From an uncultured Anaeroplasmataceae bacterium (GTDB lineage: Bacteria; Bacillota_I; Bacilli_A; Acholeplasmatales; Anaeroplasmataceae), in assembly GCA_910577745.1 (NCBI GenBank), contig CAJTNG010000004.1, positions 50,891-114,890 on the forward strand: a DNA stretch of 64,000 nt, in the 5' to 3' direction. Below, piece after piece: positions 44,799-54,474 of the stretch. The notes beneath the pieces were generated by a model. The model was not told where the DNA came from and ran no database searches. It was given only the letters and a program-made list of their open reading frames with translations. Made by a program: the position numbers and the translations under genes. Position 1 is the first letter of the stretch. Every line of letters begins with the position of its first letter.

Positions 44799-45662
44799 TC
44801 ATTTTTGGGAATTATGTGTTATATAATCACTCATCTGAACAAAATCCTTTACTCCAAGAACTTCTGCTCGAATGGAAGGGGAAATGCTTAAACATTCTAA
44901 CATCTTTAGCACAAAATTTTTATCATATTTTATACATAAATTATTATATAAGGTTTTTCTTCTCTGCGTAAAACATAAACGTAACACTTCATTAAAAAGT
45001 ACTTCATCTTCCACCATAATTGGCGGCGTATCATAAAGATCAAGTCTGACCACAGCACTATCTACATTGGGTGCTGGAACAAAGACAGTTCTAGGAACAT
45101 TTAAAACTTTTTTGGCAATCGCCTTATATTCTACCCATATACTCAAGGCGTTATACTCCTTGGTGGCAGGCTTACCACATATACGATTTGCAACTTCTAA
45201 CTGCATCATCATGACATATCTTTGAATAGGAAGCTTTTTTGATAATAAGCCTAGCAATATAGGTGTAGTGATATAGTAAGGTAAATTTGCAACAATATAA
45301 ATATGCTTATACTCTTTTAAATGACGCTCCATATCCTCTAAAATGTTTGCTTTTAATATATCCTGTTCGATGATATGATAATTCAAAAATCCAATTAAAT
45401 TTTTTTTCAATATAGGAATTATTTCATGATCAATTTCATACGCCATAACAAATCCTGCTCGTTCACATAAAACCTCTGTTAAAGCTCCTAATCCTGGTCC
45501 TATTTCAATAACAGCATCTTCTTTCGTAACCTCTGCTGCATCTACAATACTATTTAAAATATTAGCGTCTGTCAAGAAATTCTGTCCATACCATTTTTTT
45601 GTATTAAATTTATGTTCTTTTATTGCATGTTCTACAAAACTTGGTGTTCCGATTCTTGACAT
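44799..45662 (-). CDS. rsmA: 16S rRNA dimethyladenosine transferase KsgA (RsmA)
   Basis: Dimethylates A1518/A1519 of 16S rRNA. The SAM pocket is EIGPGLGALTE, the catalytic motif NLPYYIT, and GQNFLTD marks the N-terminus. 287 residues. AAGGAGGAG is 12 nt upstream. It overlaps the end of rnmV by 31 nt. Confidence 0.96.
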   Translation of the reverse strand: MSRIGTPSFVEHAIKEHKFNTKKWYGQNFLTDANILNSIVDAAEVTKEDAVIEIGPGLGALTEVLCERAGFVMAYEIDHEIIPILKKNLIGFLNYHIIEQDILKANILEDMERHLKEYKHIYIVANLPYYITTPILLGLLSKKLPIQRYVMMMQLEVANRICGKPATKEYNALSIWVEYKAIAKKVLNVPRTVFVPAPNVDSAVVRLDLYDTPPIMVEDEVLFNEVLRLCFTQRRKTLYNNLCIKYDKNFVLKMLECLSISPSIRAEVLGVKDFVQMSDYITHNSQK

Positions 45663-46180
45663 AATCTAACGAGCTCCTCCTTGTGGATTTGTAACATGTT
45701 TAAACGCTTCAAAAACGTCTTTGCATTTGGTTTGCCTATATTTAAGTAGTTGGATATCCATTCCCGTTTTAAAGCGCTATTTTCAAAGCCAATCAAATCC
45801 AAATCATAAAGATCCTGAACCTGAATGGTATACGTTTTAATAGCATTATTATAAACTAAAGCTAAAGATTCTGCAATGCACGCTTTAGAAGCATGCTCTA
45901 TTCCTACCTTTTTGTGATTTTTACTAATCGCATCTTTTTTTCTTAAAAATGCATGTTTCGCATTTGGTACAATACTCGCAATTCTTTCCCTAATCTTTTC
46001 TCCTGGAGTATCAGGGTCGGTAAAAATAATAATCTCGTTCGTTTTGCTTAATTCTGCGATAAAGTTTAATGTGGTTTCGCTGATTTCTCTACCATTTGTC
46101 GTTACCACATTGGCCGATGGATAGATTTCTTTAATACGCATTTCGTCATGGATACCTTCAACAACTATAACACTAGACAT
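45632..46180 (-). CDS. rnmV: Ribonuclease M5
   Basis: TOPRIM nuclease maturing 5S rRNA. The catalytic Glu is in VVEGIHDEMR, and TDPDTPGEKIR gives the Asp pair. About 182 residues, normal. The ATG at 46180 (GAGG 7 nt upstream) overlaps the HD gene end by 8 nt. An upstream TTG at 46192 is less likely. Confidence 0.94.
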   Translation of the reverse strand: MSSVIVVEGIHDEMRIKEIYPSANVVTTNGREISETTLNFIAELSKTNEIIIFTDPDTPGEKIRERIASIVPNAKHAFLRKKDAISKNHKKVGIEHASKACIAESLALVYNNAIKTYTIQVQDLYDLDLIGFENSALKREWISNYLNIGKPNAKTFLKRLNMLQIHKEELVRLCQESEHQVL

Positions 46181-47408
46181 AAAGATCCTCAAAATAGAAA
46201 ATACGTTCTACACGTTTATAACTTGAAGAAACCAAACTATGCATAATCGGGGAATATTCATCAATAGTCTTAATTTCACCATTAGGTAATAAAACTTTAA
46301 TTGAAGTTATATCTTCTGTTGTATCATTCTTTTTATGCTGCAAATAGGCAACTGCAGAAACAGAATTTTCAAAATAATAATATTTGCCATAAGGATTTTT
46401 AGCTGCAGTTTCTTTTAAATGGATAAGCATCTGCTGGTCTGGATTATTCGCTAAATCAATATGTTTAAATAACTGTCTATGATTAAACGCATTCGCAAGA
46501 CGATGTAAAACTGGATCCTTATCCTTCATCAACTGCTTGATAAATCCATTAACATAGGCATCATCTAATTCTATATAAGATAAAACATCGTCACTATTTT
46601 TAATCACATTTAAGAAAGAATCTATACTTGCATCGATGAAAACATTTGCTTCCGTTAAATCCTTGATGCGTTCATAAATGCTTTCTAATAAAAGTTCATG
46701 AGCTCTTGCTACAGGATGATAATATACCTGAAAATACATATGATATCTGCTCATTAAATAGGATTCAATGGTATGAACCCCTGAAGCTCGGCAAAGCACT
46801 TTATGATCTACCACCTTCATACTTCTTAAAAGACGGTGCATGTCAATCGTTCCATAGGTTGCACCTGTAAAATAAGCATCTCTGGTTAAATAATCCATAC
46901 GATCCACATCCAATTGAGAAGAAACAAAAGATTCAATTAACGGGTATTTCCCCTTGTGTGAAATGATTCCAGCGACATCTTCTGCCAAATGCTCTACTTG
47001 AGCTAAAATTCTATGCACATCTGTTTTTTCAGATAAAATTATTTTTTCAGTCATAACCTCATGAGAGGTTAATAAAACATTTTCAAACGCATGAGAATAT
47101 GGTCCATGCCCTATATCATGTAATAGTGCGGCACATAAAAAAACTACACGTTCATATTCACTTAAACATTCAATTCCTTCTACATGATGCAAAACTAAAT
47201 TTGCCATATGATAAGCACCCAAGGCGTGGGTAAAGCGAGTATGTTCTGCGGTATGAAACACCATAGAAACTCCACTTAACTGTCGAATCCTTCTCAGTCT
47301 TTGAACTTCTTTTGAATCGATTAGTTCTAATATAATCTTATAATTCACTTCTATATAACCATAGATTGGATCTCTAAAAACTTTAGTTCTTGCCAATTTT
47401 TCAAACAT
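46173..47408 (-). CDS. HD-domain phosphohydrolase (YwfO-like, dGTPase superfamily)
   Basis: 411 residues. The HD pattern is H...HD...D: TAEHTRFTHALG, LLHDIGHGPYSHAFE and QLDVDRMDYLTRDAY. The N-terminal FRDPIYGYIEV and RLRRIRQL are typical of this dNTP triphosphohydrolase-like group. The exact nucleotide substrate is unknown. A TATAAT on the minus strand at 47437-47432, about 24 nt upstream of the start, is the probable -10 of the five-gene operon. Confidence 0.9.
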   Translation of the reverse strand: MFEKLARTKVFRDPIYGYIEVNYKIILELIDSKEVQRLRRIRQLSGVSMVFHTAEHTRFTHALGAYHMANLVLHHVEGIECLSEYERVVFLCAALLHDIGHGPYSHAFENVLLTSHEVMTEKIILSEKTDVHRILAQVEHLAEDVAGIISHKGKYPLIESFVSSQLDVDRMDYLTRDAYFTGATYGTIDMHRLLRSMKVVDHKVLCRASGVHTIESYLMSRYHMYFQVYYHPVARAHELLLESIYERIKDLTEANVFIDASIDSFLNVIKNSDDVLSYIELDDAYVNGFIKQLMKDKDPVLHRLANAFNHRQLFKHIDLANNPDQQMLIHLKETAAKNPYGKYYYFENSVSAVAYLQHKKNDTTEDITSIKVLLPNGEIKTIDEYSPIMHSLVSSSYKRVERIFYFEDLYV

Positions 47409-47450
47409 AAGGATACCTCCTTCTTTTCCATATTATACCTTATTCATAGA

Positions 47451-47482
47451 CAAAATAAAAGGGGATACATAAAAAGTATCCC
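47451..47482 (-). terminator. Terminator of the P-type ATPase gene
   Basis: Stem GGGATAC/GTATCCC (47462-47468 / 47476-47482) overlapping the stop codon, then CTTTTATTTT on the minus strand. Confidence 0.8.
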
Positions 47483-50073
47483 TATTCCTCATTTTTAAAA
47501 ATTTCAGCATAAACGACAATAATTAAAGCCAACCCTATAGATATTACTAGGTTCGTAGGACTTAAAGGCACAAACTGAAACAATGTATTTAATCCAGGAC
47601 AGTACACAACTACAATTTGTAGAATAAAGCCGATCAGTATAGCGAAGTTTAAAAATTTATTTTTATAGCTTTTAATTGAAAACACGGAATGCTTAGACTT
47701 TACATTATAGGCGTGAAGGAGCTGGGAAGTCGATAAGGTAAAGAACGCCATAGTCTGCCCTAGAGAATGCGAATTTTCTAAAAAATGGCCAATGGAATAT
47801 GCAACCAAGGCAGAAAGTCCTATAATCATACCCTCCACAATAATTTTAAGACTCATTTTATCTGCAAAGAAACCTTCTTTTCTAGACCTTGGAGCTTCTT
47901 CCATTATACTATCCTCTACCTCTTCCATTCCAATACCAAAAGCAGGAAGAGAGTCTGTAATAAGATTGATCCATAGTAGATGAATAGGCAATAAAGGAAC
48001 ACCCATAGAAATATTAGTTAGTGCTGTAATTAAGGACGCAAAAAATATCGTAATCACCTCACCAATATTCGAGGATAGTAAATATTTAACACATTTTCGA
48101 ATATTATCATAAATACCTCTACCTTGCTTAATCGAAGCTACAATTGTTTTAAAGTTATCATCTACTAAAATCATATCTGCCGCTTCTTTAGAAACATCCG
48201 TTCCTGTCACTCCCATAGCACAACCAATATCCGCTTTTTTTAAGGCTGGTGCGTCATTCACTCCGTCTCCTGTCATAGCAACAATAGCTTCCCTTTTCTG
48301 CCAAGCCTCAACAATTCTAACCTTATCTTTGGGGGCTACTCTAGCAAATACTCTATACTGATCAATCTGTTTTGTAAGTTCTTCATCGGAAAGCTGATCT
48401 AGTTTTGTTGCTGTAATAGCCTGATTTTGATTCTCTAAAATATCTAACTCTTTGGCAATAGCTACCGCGGTAGTAATGTGGTCTCCTGTTACCATTACAG
48501 TTTGAATTCCTGCTTTTTTGGCTAACGCTATTGAGTCTTTGACTTCAGGTCTAGCTGGATCTATCATACCAATAAGACCCATAAATTCTAAATCCTTTTC
48601 TAATTCCCGTTCTAAAGGTTTGTGAGAAAATTTTTTAATTCCGATGGCCAATACTCTTAAAGCTTCTTTGGCCATAGCTTCATTTTGAAATAGGATAGTC
48701 TCCTTCTGACTTTGAGAAGCATTCGTTCTTTTTAAAATTACATCAGGTGCGCCTTTAGTGATTGCCAGAAATCCATTATCCTGTTCTATCACTACAGTCA
48801 TCATTTTCCTATCACTATCAAAAGGAATATCCAAAACACGTTTTTTTCCTTCTAATGGTTGACCATATTCCATATTAGCTTCGATCAGAGCTAATTCTGT
48901 CGGATCCCCCATTCTTTCAACTTTTCCATTTTTAGCCTCAATCACAGCGTCACAGCAAAGTGCAAAGTAAATAAGAACCTGTTTTTCATCCCTCGTCACC
49001 CTATGGATAGGTTTTAAAGAGGTTTGATAAAATTTTTTTACCACCATTTTATTTTGTGTTAAAGTTCCTGTTTTATCAGAGCAAATGACACTACATGAGC
49101 CTAAAGTTTCTACTGCTGGCAATCGTTTTACAATGGCATTTTTTTTACTCATTTTGCTGACGCCTATGGCAAGAACGATAGTTACCACGGTGGCTAATCC
49201 TTCTGGTATAGCTGCAACTGCAAGCGCAATTGCCGTTTTAAAACAATCAACCCAAACGACAGACAAATCTGAATGATTCTTCCATTCTCCTATCATCTCA
49301 AGAATGAATACCATGACACAAATGATTAAAGCTAAAATCCCAATAGCTTTTCCTACAGAAGAAAGTTTATGTTGTAATGGTGTTGTCATATCCTGTTCTT
49401 CATTTAATAGCCCTGCAATTTTCCCCATTTCTGTGTTCATACCCACTCGCGTAACAATGGCTTTTGCTTTCCCACCGGTCACATAAGTGGAAGAAAAAAT
49501 TTGATTGGTGGAGTCTCCTAGAGCTGCTTGGGTATCGGATATAGCAGCAATACTTTTCGCTACAGGGATAGATTCTCCAGTTAATGCGGCTTCATCTACT
49601 GCCAAATTGGAGCATTCAAAAAGGATAGCATCTGCACTGATATAATCTCCTGCCTCTACCAAAAGTATATCTCCTACCACAATGTCTTTCGAGTCAATTA
49701 ACAAATGCTGTTTATTTCGAATCACTTTACTTACAGGAGAAGTCATTTTCTTTAAAGCCTCTAAACTATATTCTGCCTTGGTTTCCTGAATAACCCCCAA
49801 CATAGAGTTAAAGAAAACAACAATTAAAATAATAATACTATCCACATACTCATTAGGGTCTATAATAACAGATAAAATAGCTGATATTAATAATATTATG
49901 ATTAAACTATCCTTAAACCCTTTTAAAAATTTTACAAATATATTTGTTTTTTTCTTCGCTTTTAAGGTATTCTCTCCATAGGTTTTTCTGTTTTTTTCAA
50001 TTTGAAAATCAGTTAATCCTGTATTAAAATTTGTTGAAAATAATTGTTCTAACTCTTCTAATTTTTGTTGCAT
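47482..50073 (-). CDS. Calcium-type P-type ATPase
   Basis: Cation-exporting P2-type ATPase of about 863 residues. The actuator motif is LTGES, the M4 motif AIPEGLATVV, the phosphorylation site DKTGTLTQNK, the nucleotide site MTVVIEQ/KGAPD and the hinge TGDGVNDAPALKKA. Ten membrane helices are expected. The PEGL motif and M6 segment (LWINLITDSLPA) fit SERCA/LMCA1-like calcium pumps. Start at the ATG at 50073 with AAGGAGG; a longer reading upstream would run through the glmS terminator hairpin. Confidence 0.92.
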   Translation of the reverse strand: MQQKLEELEQLFSTNFNTGLTDFQIEKNRKTYGENTLKAKKKTNIFVKFLKGFKDSLIIILLISAILSVIIDPNEYVDSIIILIVVFFNSMLGVIQETKAEYSLEALKKMTSPVSKVIRNKQHLLIDSKDIVVGDILLVEAGDYISADAILFECSNLAVDEAALTGESIPVAKSIAAISDTQAALGDSTNQIFSSTYVTGGKAKAIVTRVGMNTEMGKIAGLLNEEQDMTTPLQHKLSSVGKAIGILALIICVMVFILEMIGEWKNHSDLSVVWVDCFKTAIALAVAAIPEGLATVVTIVLAIGVSKMSKKNAIVKRLPAVETLGSCSVICSDKTGTLTQNKMVVKKFYQTSLKPIHRVTRDEKQVLIYFALCCDAVIEAKNGKVERMGDPTELALIEANMEYGQPLEGKKRVLDIPFDSDRKMMTVVIEQDNGFLAITKGAPDVILKRTNASQSQKETILFQNEAMAKEALRVLAIGIKKFSHKPLERELEKDLEFMGLIGMIDPARPEVKDSIALAKKAGIQTVMVTGDHITTAVAIAKELDILENQNQAITATKLDQLSDEELTKQIDQYRVFARVAPKDKVRIVEAWQKREAIVAMTGDGVNDAPALKKADIGCAMGVTGTDVSKEAADMILVDDNFKTIVASIKQGRGIYDNIRKCVKYLLSSNIGEVITIFFASLITALTNISMGVPLLPIHLLWINLITDSLPAFGIGMEEVEDSIMEEAPRSRKEGFFADKMSLKIIVEGMIIGLSALVAYSIGHFLENSHSLGQTMAFFTLSTSQLLHAYNVKSKHSVFSIKSYKNKFLNFAILIGFILQIVVVYCPGLNTLFQFVPLSPTNLVISIGLALIIVVYAEIFKNEE

Positions 50074-50088
50074 AAGTCCTCCTTCAAG

Positions 50089-50122
50089 AAAAAAATCCCT
50101 ATTCAACTTCCATTGAATAAGG
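50089..50122 (-). terminator. Terminator of glmS
   Basis: Ten-bp stem 50113-50122 / 50097-50106 (one G-T pair) with a 6-nt loop, followed by ATTTTTTT on the minus strand. It lies between glmS and the P-type ATPase gene. Confidence 0.8.
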
Positions 50123-50184
50123 TTATATCTCCCTTAATGTCTACTAAAGCATATCGTTTAACATAAATTTTTAGAACATAAAAA

Positions 50185-51960
50185 TCATTCAACTGTAACG
50201 CTTTTGGCTAAATTTTTTGGTTTATCCACATCGTTGTTCTTTAAAACAGCCGTATAATATGCAATTAACTGCACAACGACCACACTTACTAAGGAAGATA
50301 GATAATGTGCAACATTCGGAATGATGATATCATCTTCAGGTGTAGATACGCCTTTAGAAGAAATGACGTAAGTTTTAGCACCTCTTGCTTCTGTTTCTGC
50401 AAGATTGCTTCTTGTAATTTGATTTGTCCCTTCTTGGGTTATTATGGCAATCACTGGTGTATTTTGTTGAATTAAGGCAATGGGTCCATGCTTTAATTCT
50501 CCTGAAGAAAAAGCCTCTGTATGAATATAAGCAATCTCTTTGAGCTTTAAAGAAGCCTCTAACGCCGTCCAATAGTCTATACCTCTTCCAATGTAGAATA
50601 AATCATTACATTGTAAAATCTCCTTTGCTACGCCTTTACAGATTTCTTTGTTTTCTAAAACTTTTTCGATAGCAAGACTTACACCTTTTAAGTTATTTTT
50701 CAAGTTGGTTTTAGCACCACTAATACTTCTTGCTAGAATCGCAGATGTAACAACCATGGCCGTATACGCCTTTGTAGATGCCACCGCAATCTCCTTACCC
50801 GCATAAATATTTAACGCATAATTAGATAGACGAACCATACTAGATTCCATTGTATTGGTTATAGTTAACATAGGATATTTTTGTTGTTTCACTTTTTTCA
50901 TTACAGCAATCAAATCCGCAGTTTCACCACTTTGTGAGAAAAAGATAAAAAACGGCCGTTTAGAGATGAGAGGGGTAGAATAAACAAGTTCAGAGGCACA
51001 AAAGACTTCACTTGGTATTCCACAAAGTTTTTCAAAATAATATTTTGCAAAATAGGAGGCATACATAGAAGACCCACATGCCACAAAATTCACCTTATCG
51101 CTTTGTTTGATATGATGAATCAACTTGGGTGATATCTGCATTTCATCTCCTTTAAAATATTTACTGATTATATGCCTGATCATCATTGGCTGTTCATAGA
51201 TCTCCTTTAACATAAAGTGATCATATGTTTTTTTATCGATTTCTTCTTCAGATATGGCTATAGGTGAAAAGATAATTTTTTTAGGTAAACCTATAATATC
51301 TTTCGTTGTAATTTTATTTTCTTCAACAACTCCAAAAAGCTTATCTTCTAATACTGCATATTCTTCTGCCACACCAATAAGCCCTGTGATATCAGAAGAA
51401 AAGCTAAAGCCTTTTGGTCCTCTGCCAAGTAATAAAGGACTTTTATCTTTAAAGAAATAAATTTGATTAAAGTTATATGTATCTAAAACTAAACAGGCAT
51501 AGGAGCCCTCTAAAAGACTCATCGTTTCCCGTATTGCTTCCTCTACATGAAGTGTTTTCGAAAAATACTCTATCAAATTTACGATGATTTCAGTATCCGT
51601 TTGACTTTTAAATGTATACGTATCCAAATATTCAAATTTTAATTTTTGATAATTTTCTATAATTCCATTATGAACAATCACAAACCTGCCACTCAAAGAC
51701 AAATGGGGATGTGCATTTACCTGATTAGGTTCTCCATGTGTTGCCCACCTCGTATGACCTATCGCTATTGAGCTTTTTGCATCAACCAATTTATTTTTTA
51801 ATGCAGAAACTCTTCCTTTCTCTTTGCATACCGTTAAACATTGATTTGTCTGATATGCAATTCCAGCAGAATCATAGCCTCTGTATTCCAACTTCTCTAA
51901 TCCACCTATTGTAATTTCAACAGCATTTTCCTTGCCGATAAAACCAACTATTCCACACAT
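50185..51960 (-). CDS. glmS: Glutamine-fructose-6-phosphate aminotransferase GlmS
   Basis: First step of UDP-GlcNAc synthesis. N-terminal Cys1 glutaminase (CGIVGFIGKENA), GHTRWATHG, and two SIS domains (FVACGSSMYAS, SQSGETADLIA, FYIGRGIDYWTALEA). 591 residues, slightly short of 600. The C-terminal DKPKNLAKSVTVE is intact. The 120-nt leader shows no glmS ribozyme core. AGGGGAGAAG precedes the ATG. Confidence 0.97.
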   Translation of the reverse strand: MCGIVGFIGKENAVEITIGGLEKLEYRGYDSAGIAYQTNQCLTVCKEKGRVSALKNKLVDAKSSIAIGHTRWATHGEPNQVNAHPHLSLSGRFVIVHNGIIENYQKLKFEYLDTYTFKSQTDTEIIVNLIEYFSKTLHVEEAIRETMSLLEGSYACLVLDTYNFNQIYFFKDKSPLLLGRGPKGFSFSSDITGLIGVAEEYAVLEDKLFGVVEENKITTKDIIGLPKKIIFSPIAISEEEIDKKTYDHFMLKEIYEQPMMIRHIISKYFKGDEMQISPKLIHHIKQSDKVNFVACGSSMYASYFAKYYFEKLCGIPSEVFCASELVYSTPLISKRPFFIFFSQSGETADLIAVMKKVKQQKYPMLTITNTMESSMVRLSNYALNIYAGKEIAVASTKAYTAMVVTSAILARSISGAKTNLKNNLKGVSLAIEKVLENKEICKGVAKEILQCNDLFYIGRGIDYWTALEASLKLKEIAYIHTEAFSSGELKHGPIALIQQNTPVIAIITQEGTNQITRSNLAETEARGAKTYVISSKGVSTPEDDIIIPNVAHYLSSLVSVVVVQLIAYYTAVLKNNDVDKPKNLAKSVTVE

Positions 51961-52024
51961 TTTTTCTTCTCCCCTATGTAAATTATGAATACCCTAAGTA
52001 TTATGCCTAGTATTACTATATGAT

Positions 52025-52064
52025 AAAAATAAAAAAACCGTTAAAACTATCTTCGTTTTAACAG
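52025..52064 (-). terminator. Terminator of the small kinase gene
   Basis: Ten-bp stem 52038-52047 / 52055-52064 (one G-T pair), 7-nt loop, then TTTTTTTATTTTT on the minus strand. Confidence 0.85.
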
Positions 52065-52083
52065 TCTTTTACTTGCCTTTTTG

Positions 52084-52515
52084 TTACTTAAAAACAGCAA
52101 GTTGTTTTAATATTTCTGTAAGATCATAATTGGCATCCAGTTTTAAATTACACTCTAAAGCATCATACATCCCATGGTTAGCCTCTAACATTTTTTCAAG
52201 TGGCAATGGCAAATTGCCTCTCATACGTTGCTTAAATCTTTCCTTAATGATTTCTATATCTGCAGTAAGAACGATTTTAAAAGTCCCTGTAGGTAACAGA
52301 TTTAAATGTTCTTTTTCTGTAATAAGATAAATCACATGATCCCCTGTTACAGCGTTTTTTAGTTTTTCTTTAAATTTTTCTGCTGCCATAGATGGATTTT
52401 TTTCTAGTCTTAAATAATCTTTTCCAGAATAAATTTCTGCATTATATTGTTCATTTATTTTTTTTGCCAAAGTAGATTTCCCTACACAATTTTCTCCGAT
52501 AATTGCAATTAACAT
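52084..52515 (-). CDS. Small P-loop NMP-kinase-like protein
   Basis: 143 residues. Walker A GENCVGKST at the N-terminus, a LID/Arg segment ERFKQRMRGNLP near residue 95. It resembles guanylate- or shikimate-kinase-like small proteins without a clear family. Substrate unknown. The start is the ATG at 52515 after AAGGTGATGG; ATG at 52521 and GTG at 52524 are alternatives. Confidence 0.65.
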   Translation of the reverse strand: MLIAIIGENCVGKSTLAKKINEQYNAEIYSGKDYLRLEKNPSMAAEKFKEKLKNAVTGDHVIYLITEKEHLNLLPTGTFKIVLTADIEIIKERFKQRMRGNLPLPLEKMLEANHGMYDALECNLKLDANYDLTEILKQLAVFK

Positions 52516-52559
52516 ATCCATCACCTTTTTTTATTATACTTGAAATTCCCTGAATTTAC

Positions 52560-52592
52560 AATTTAAAAAAACAAATCTCTGTTTGAGAGATT
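52560..52592 (-). terminator. Terminator of the Ntn-hydrolase gene
   Basis: Stem AATCTCT/AGAGATT (52574-52580 / 52586-52592), 5-nt loop, then TGTTTTTTT on the minus strand. Confidence 0.8.
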
Positions 52593-52594
52593 CG

Positions 52595-53788
52595 TTAAGC
52601 TGCTGTATAATAAAACTTTGCGGATTCATCCCCATAATTTTCATTTGGAATAAAATAAGAAGTCTTTTGGGTTAGATTGTAAACCACACTATGAACTGTA
52701 CAGCCATCACTGCCTTCTTTATAATATCTTTGTCCAACACTTTGCAAAATATTCATAGCCGCTTGTTCATCTTTTAGCAGTCCGTCCGTCTTTTCAAGAC
52801 CATTGTAAATAATGTTATAACGATCAACCCCAGGCTTTTCCTCATCACTTTCATAATATCCTGGTTGAATAATAAAGTTCGTAATCCATTGAAAATCAGA
52901 ATCCGCTTCTTTTTTACCTATGTGACTATCCTCATCATTATAGGTTACGACAAGCTTTCTTGCTTTTCCATCATTATCTGTTTTATCTGTCCCATTAACC
53001 CATTCTAAAATGGCACTCTTCCCAGTGCTGTCGGCAACCATATAATGATAGCTGGTTTGAGCAGAATCATGCAAATCATATTTAGATACCAATTCTACAG
53101 CTTCTTCTACACTTGCTGCATAATCTAGAATTAATCGTAACATAGTTGTAGATGTAATATCTGGCTTGTCTGTATCTTGGTTTGTCGCAATCGTTTTTTC
53201 ATCTCCCTGATAAGACATAAAGATTGAACAAGCAACACCCTTTTCATTAACTCCATCTAAAGGGACGTACGGTGCTGCAAGCGCTGTAATCCGATTCATA
53301 AGACCACTGACATCCTTGTTTGTATCTAAACCTAAAAATTGTAAATCAATGGTAGATACGGATGCATATCCATGGGAAGGATTTGTTTTAACAATACACG
53401 TATTGGTTTTATCGAAATCATAATTTCTGCCAAAAACTCTATCTCCGTTTTCTAATTGTGCAGTGAATGCAGAACACGCAATTTCACTTTCGCTAATCTT
53501 CATCGGAATTAATCCCTTTGTAATATGACTTGTTATATAACTAATTAATTCTTTATCTGAGCTTGCGCCTGTTTCAATAAACTCTCCAAAATAGTAATCT
53601 CCTGATACTGTCATTTCATAAAGAGCTCCATCTTTATGAGCATCATTTCTATCTCTTAATTTCTGAAAAGAAAATGCTGTATTAATCTCATTATGCCATA
53701 CAGAATAAATCGTTATAGTTCCAATTAATAAAATACCTAAAATAACACAACCTGCAATAATTGACACTCTTTTTACAATTTTCTTCAT
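52595..53788 (-). CDS. Membrane-anchored linear-amide C-N hydrolase (choloylglycine/acid-ceramidase-like Ntn-hydrolase)
   Basis: 397 residues. One membrane helix (about 8-30) precedes an outside domain. The nucleophile candidate is Cys105 in IACSAFTAQ, followed by the family segment GDRVFGRNYDFD. Later family marks are VNEKGVACSIFMS and YHYMVADSTGKSAILEW. Such proteins activate by cleaving before the Cys. Relatives hydrolyse bile salts, penicillin V or N-acyl amides; the substrate here is undetermined. The TetR-family gene is divergent and 78 nt away, suggesting induction by a hydrophobic compound. Confidence 0.82.
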   Translation of the reverse strand: MKKIVKRVSIIAGCVILGILLIGTITIYSVWHNEINTAFSFQKLRDRNDAHKDGALYEMTVSGDYYFGEFIETGASSDKELISYITSHITKGLIPMKISESEIACSAFTAQLENGDRVFGRNYDFDKTNTCIVKTNPSHGYASVSTIDLQFLGLDTNKDVSGLMNRITALAAPYVPLDGVNEKGVACSIFMSYQGDEKTIATNQDTDKPDITSTTMLRLILDYAASVEEAVELVSKYDLHDSAQTSYHYMVADSTGKSAILEWVNGTDKTDNDGKARKLVVTYNDEDSHIGKKEADSDFQWITNFIIQPGYYESDEEKPGVDRYNIIYNGLEKTDGLLKDEQAAMNILQSVGQRYYKEGSDGCTVHSVVYNLTQKTSYFIPNENYGDESAKFYYTAA

Positions 53789-53803
53789 AATACTTCTCCT
53801 TTA

Positions 53804-53841
53804 TGATATAATCAAACATGTAAATTATACATAACATATGT
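53804..53841. promoter_or_regulatory. Divergent promoters and candidate TetR operator
   Basis: Plus strand: TGATATAAT (53804-53812), an extended -10 for the TetR gene. Minus strand: TATAAT at 53829-53824 for the hydrolase. The palindrome ATGTA-AATTA-TACAT (53818-53832) covers the minus-strand -10, and ACATATGT (53834-53841) is next to it. This is the expected place for an autoregulating TetR protein. Confidence 0.5.
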
Positions 53842-53866
53842 GATACATAAAAGGAGGGTTCTGTCT

Positions 53867-54388
53867 ATGGATAAACGGCTAGAACTGAATTTGGAAGTGA
53901 AGAATTCTATTGCCAAAGCTTTATTTATACTATTAAATAAGAAAACCATTTATGAGATTACCATTTTAGAGCTTGTTCAAAAAGCTGGAGTAGCAAGAGC
54001 TAGTTTTTATAGAAATTTTAAATCTAAAGAAGACGTGATTTTTTATTATTTAAATTCATTATTAATCGCTTATAAAGATAAATATGAAGCCGATCTTGCC
54101 CACATTGCTCGTTATGAAAATGTGTTAAGAACATTTTCCTATATTCTTACTTACCAAGAGGAATTAGCTTCACTGTTTAAAGCAAAACTCGGCCAAATGT
54201 TTTTAGATGCATTAAATACTTATATTATAGAGTCATCTAATTTAAAAAATGAAAAAGCATTATACAAATATCCATTTTATTCCTATGTAGGCGCGTTATA
54301 TAATGTACTATACTACTGGGTAACTTCTGGATGTAAGGAAACTCCTGAAGAAATAACCAAAGCTTATTTTACTTCTCTTCATCTGTAA
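53867..54388 (+). CDS. TetR/AcrR family transcriptional regulator
   Basis: 173 residues. The N-terminal HTH reads IYEITILELVQKAGVARASFYRNFKSKEDV, in pieces, which is typical TetR. The C-terminal ligand domain has no recognised subtype. AAGGAGGG is 8 nt upstream of the ATG. It is divergent from the hydrolase gene and is its probable repressor. Confidence 0.88.
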   Translation: MDKRLELNLEVKNSIAKALFILLNKKTIYEITILELVQKAGVARASFYRNFKSKEDVIFYYLNSLLIAYKDKYEADLAHIARYENVLRTFSYILTYQEELASLFKAKLGQMFLDALNTYIIESSNLKNEKALYKYPFYSYVGALYNVLYYWVTSGCKETPEEITKAYFTSLHL

Positions 54389-54406
54389 GACGCCCTTGGT
54401 TTTTTA

Positions 54407-54435
54407 TTGTTTTTTGGAGAAGAGTATGCTATAAT
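54407..54435 (+). promoter_or_regulatory. Promoter of lysS
   Basis: TTGTTT (54407-54412), 17-nt spacer, TATAAT (54430-54435) with TGC before it (extended -10). The leader is too short for a T-box. Confidence 0.65.
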
Positions 54436-54474
54436 TAATTTCGCATAAAATTAAAAGTATGAAAGGGTGTTACT

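Noticed and set aside
50074-50106. Eleven extra N-terminal residues for the P-type ATPase
   Set aside because: They run through the glmS terminator; the AAGGAGG before the ATG at 50073 is decisive.
51961-52083. glmS ribozyme upstream of glmS
   Set aside because: Only about 120 nt of leader, and no ribozyme core-like segment is visible.
54389-54474. T-box riboswitch before lysS
   Set aside because: The leader after the predicted start is about 35 nt, far too short.
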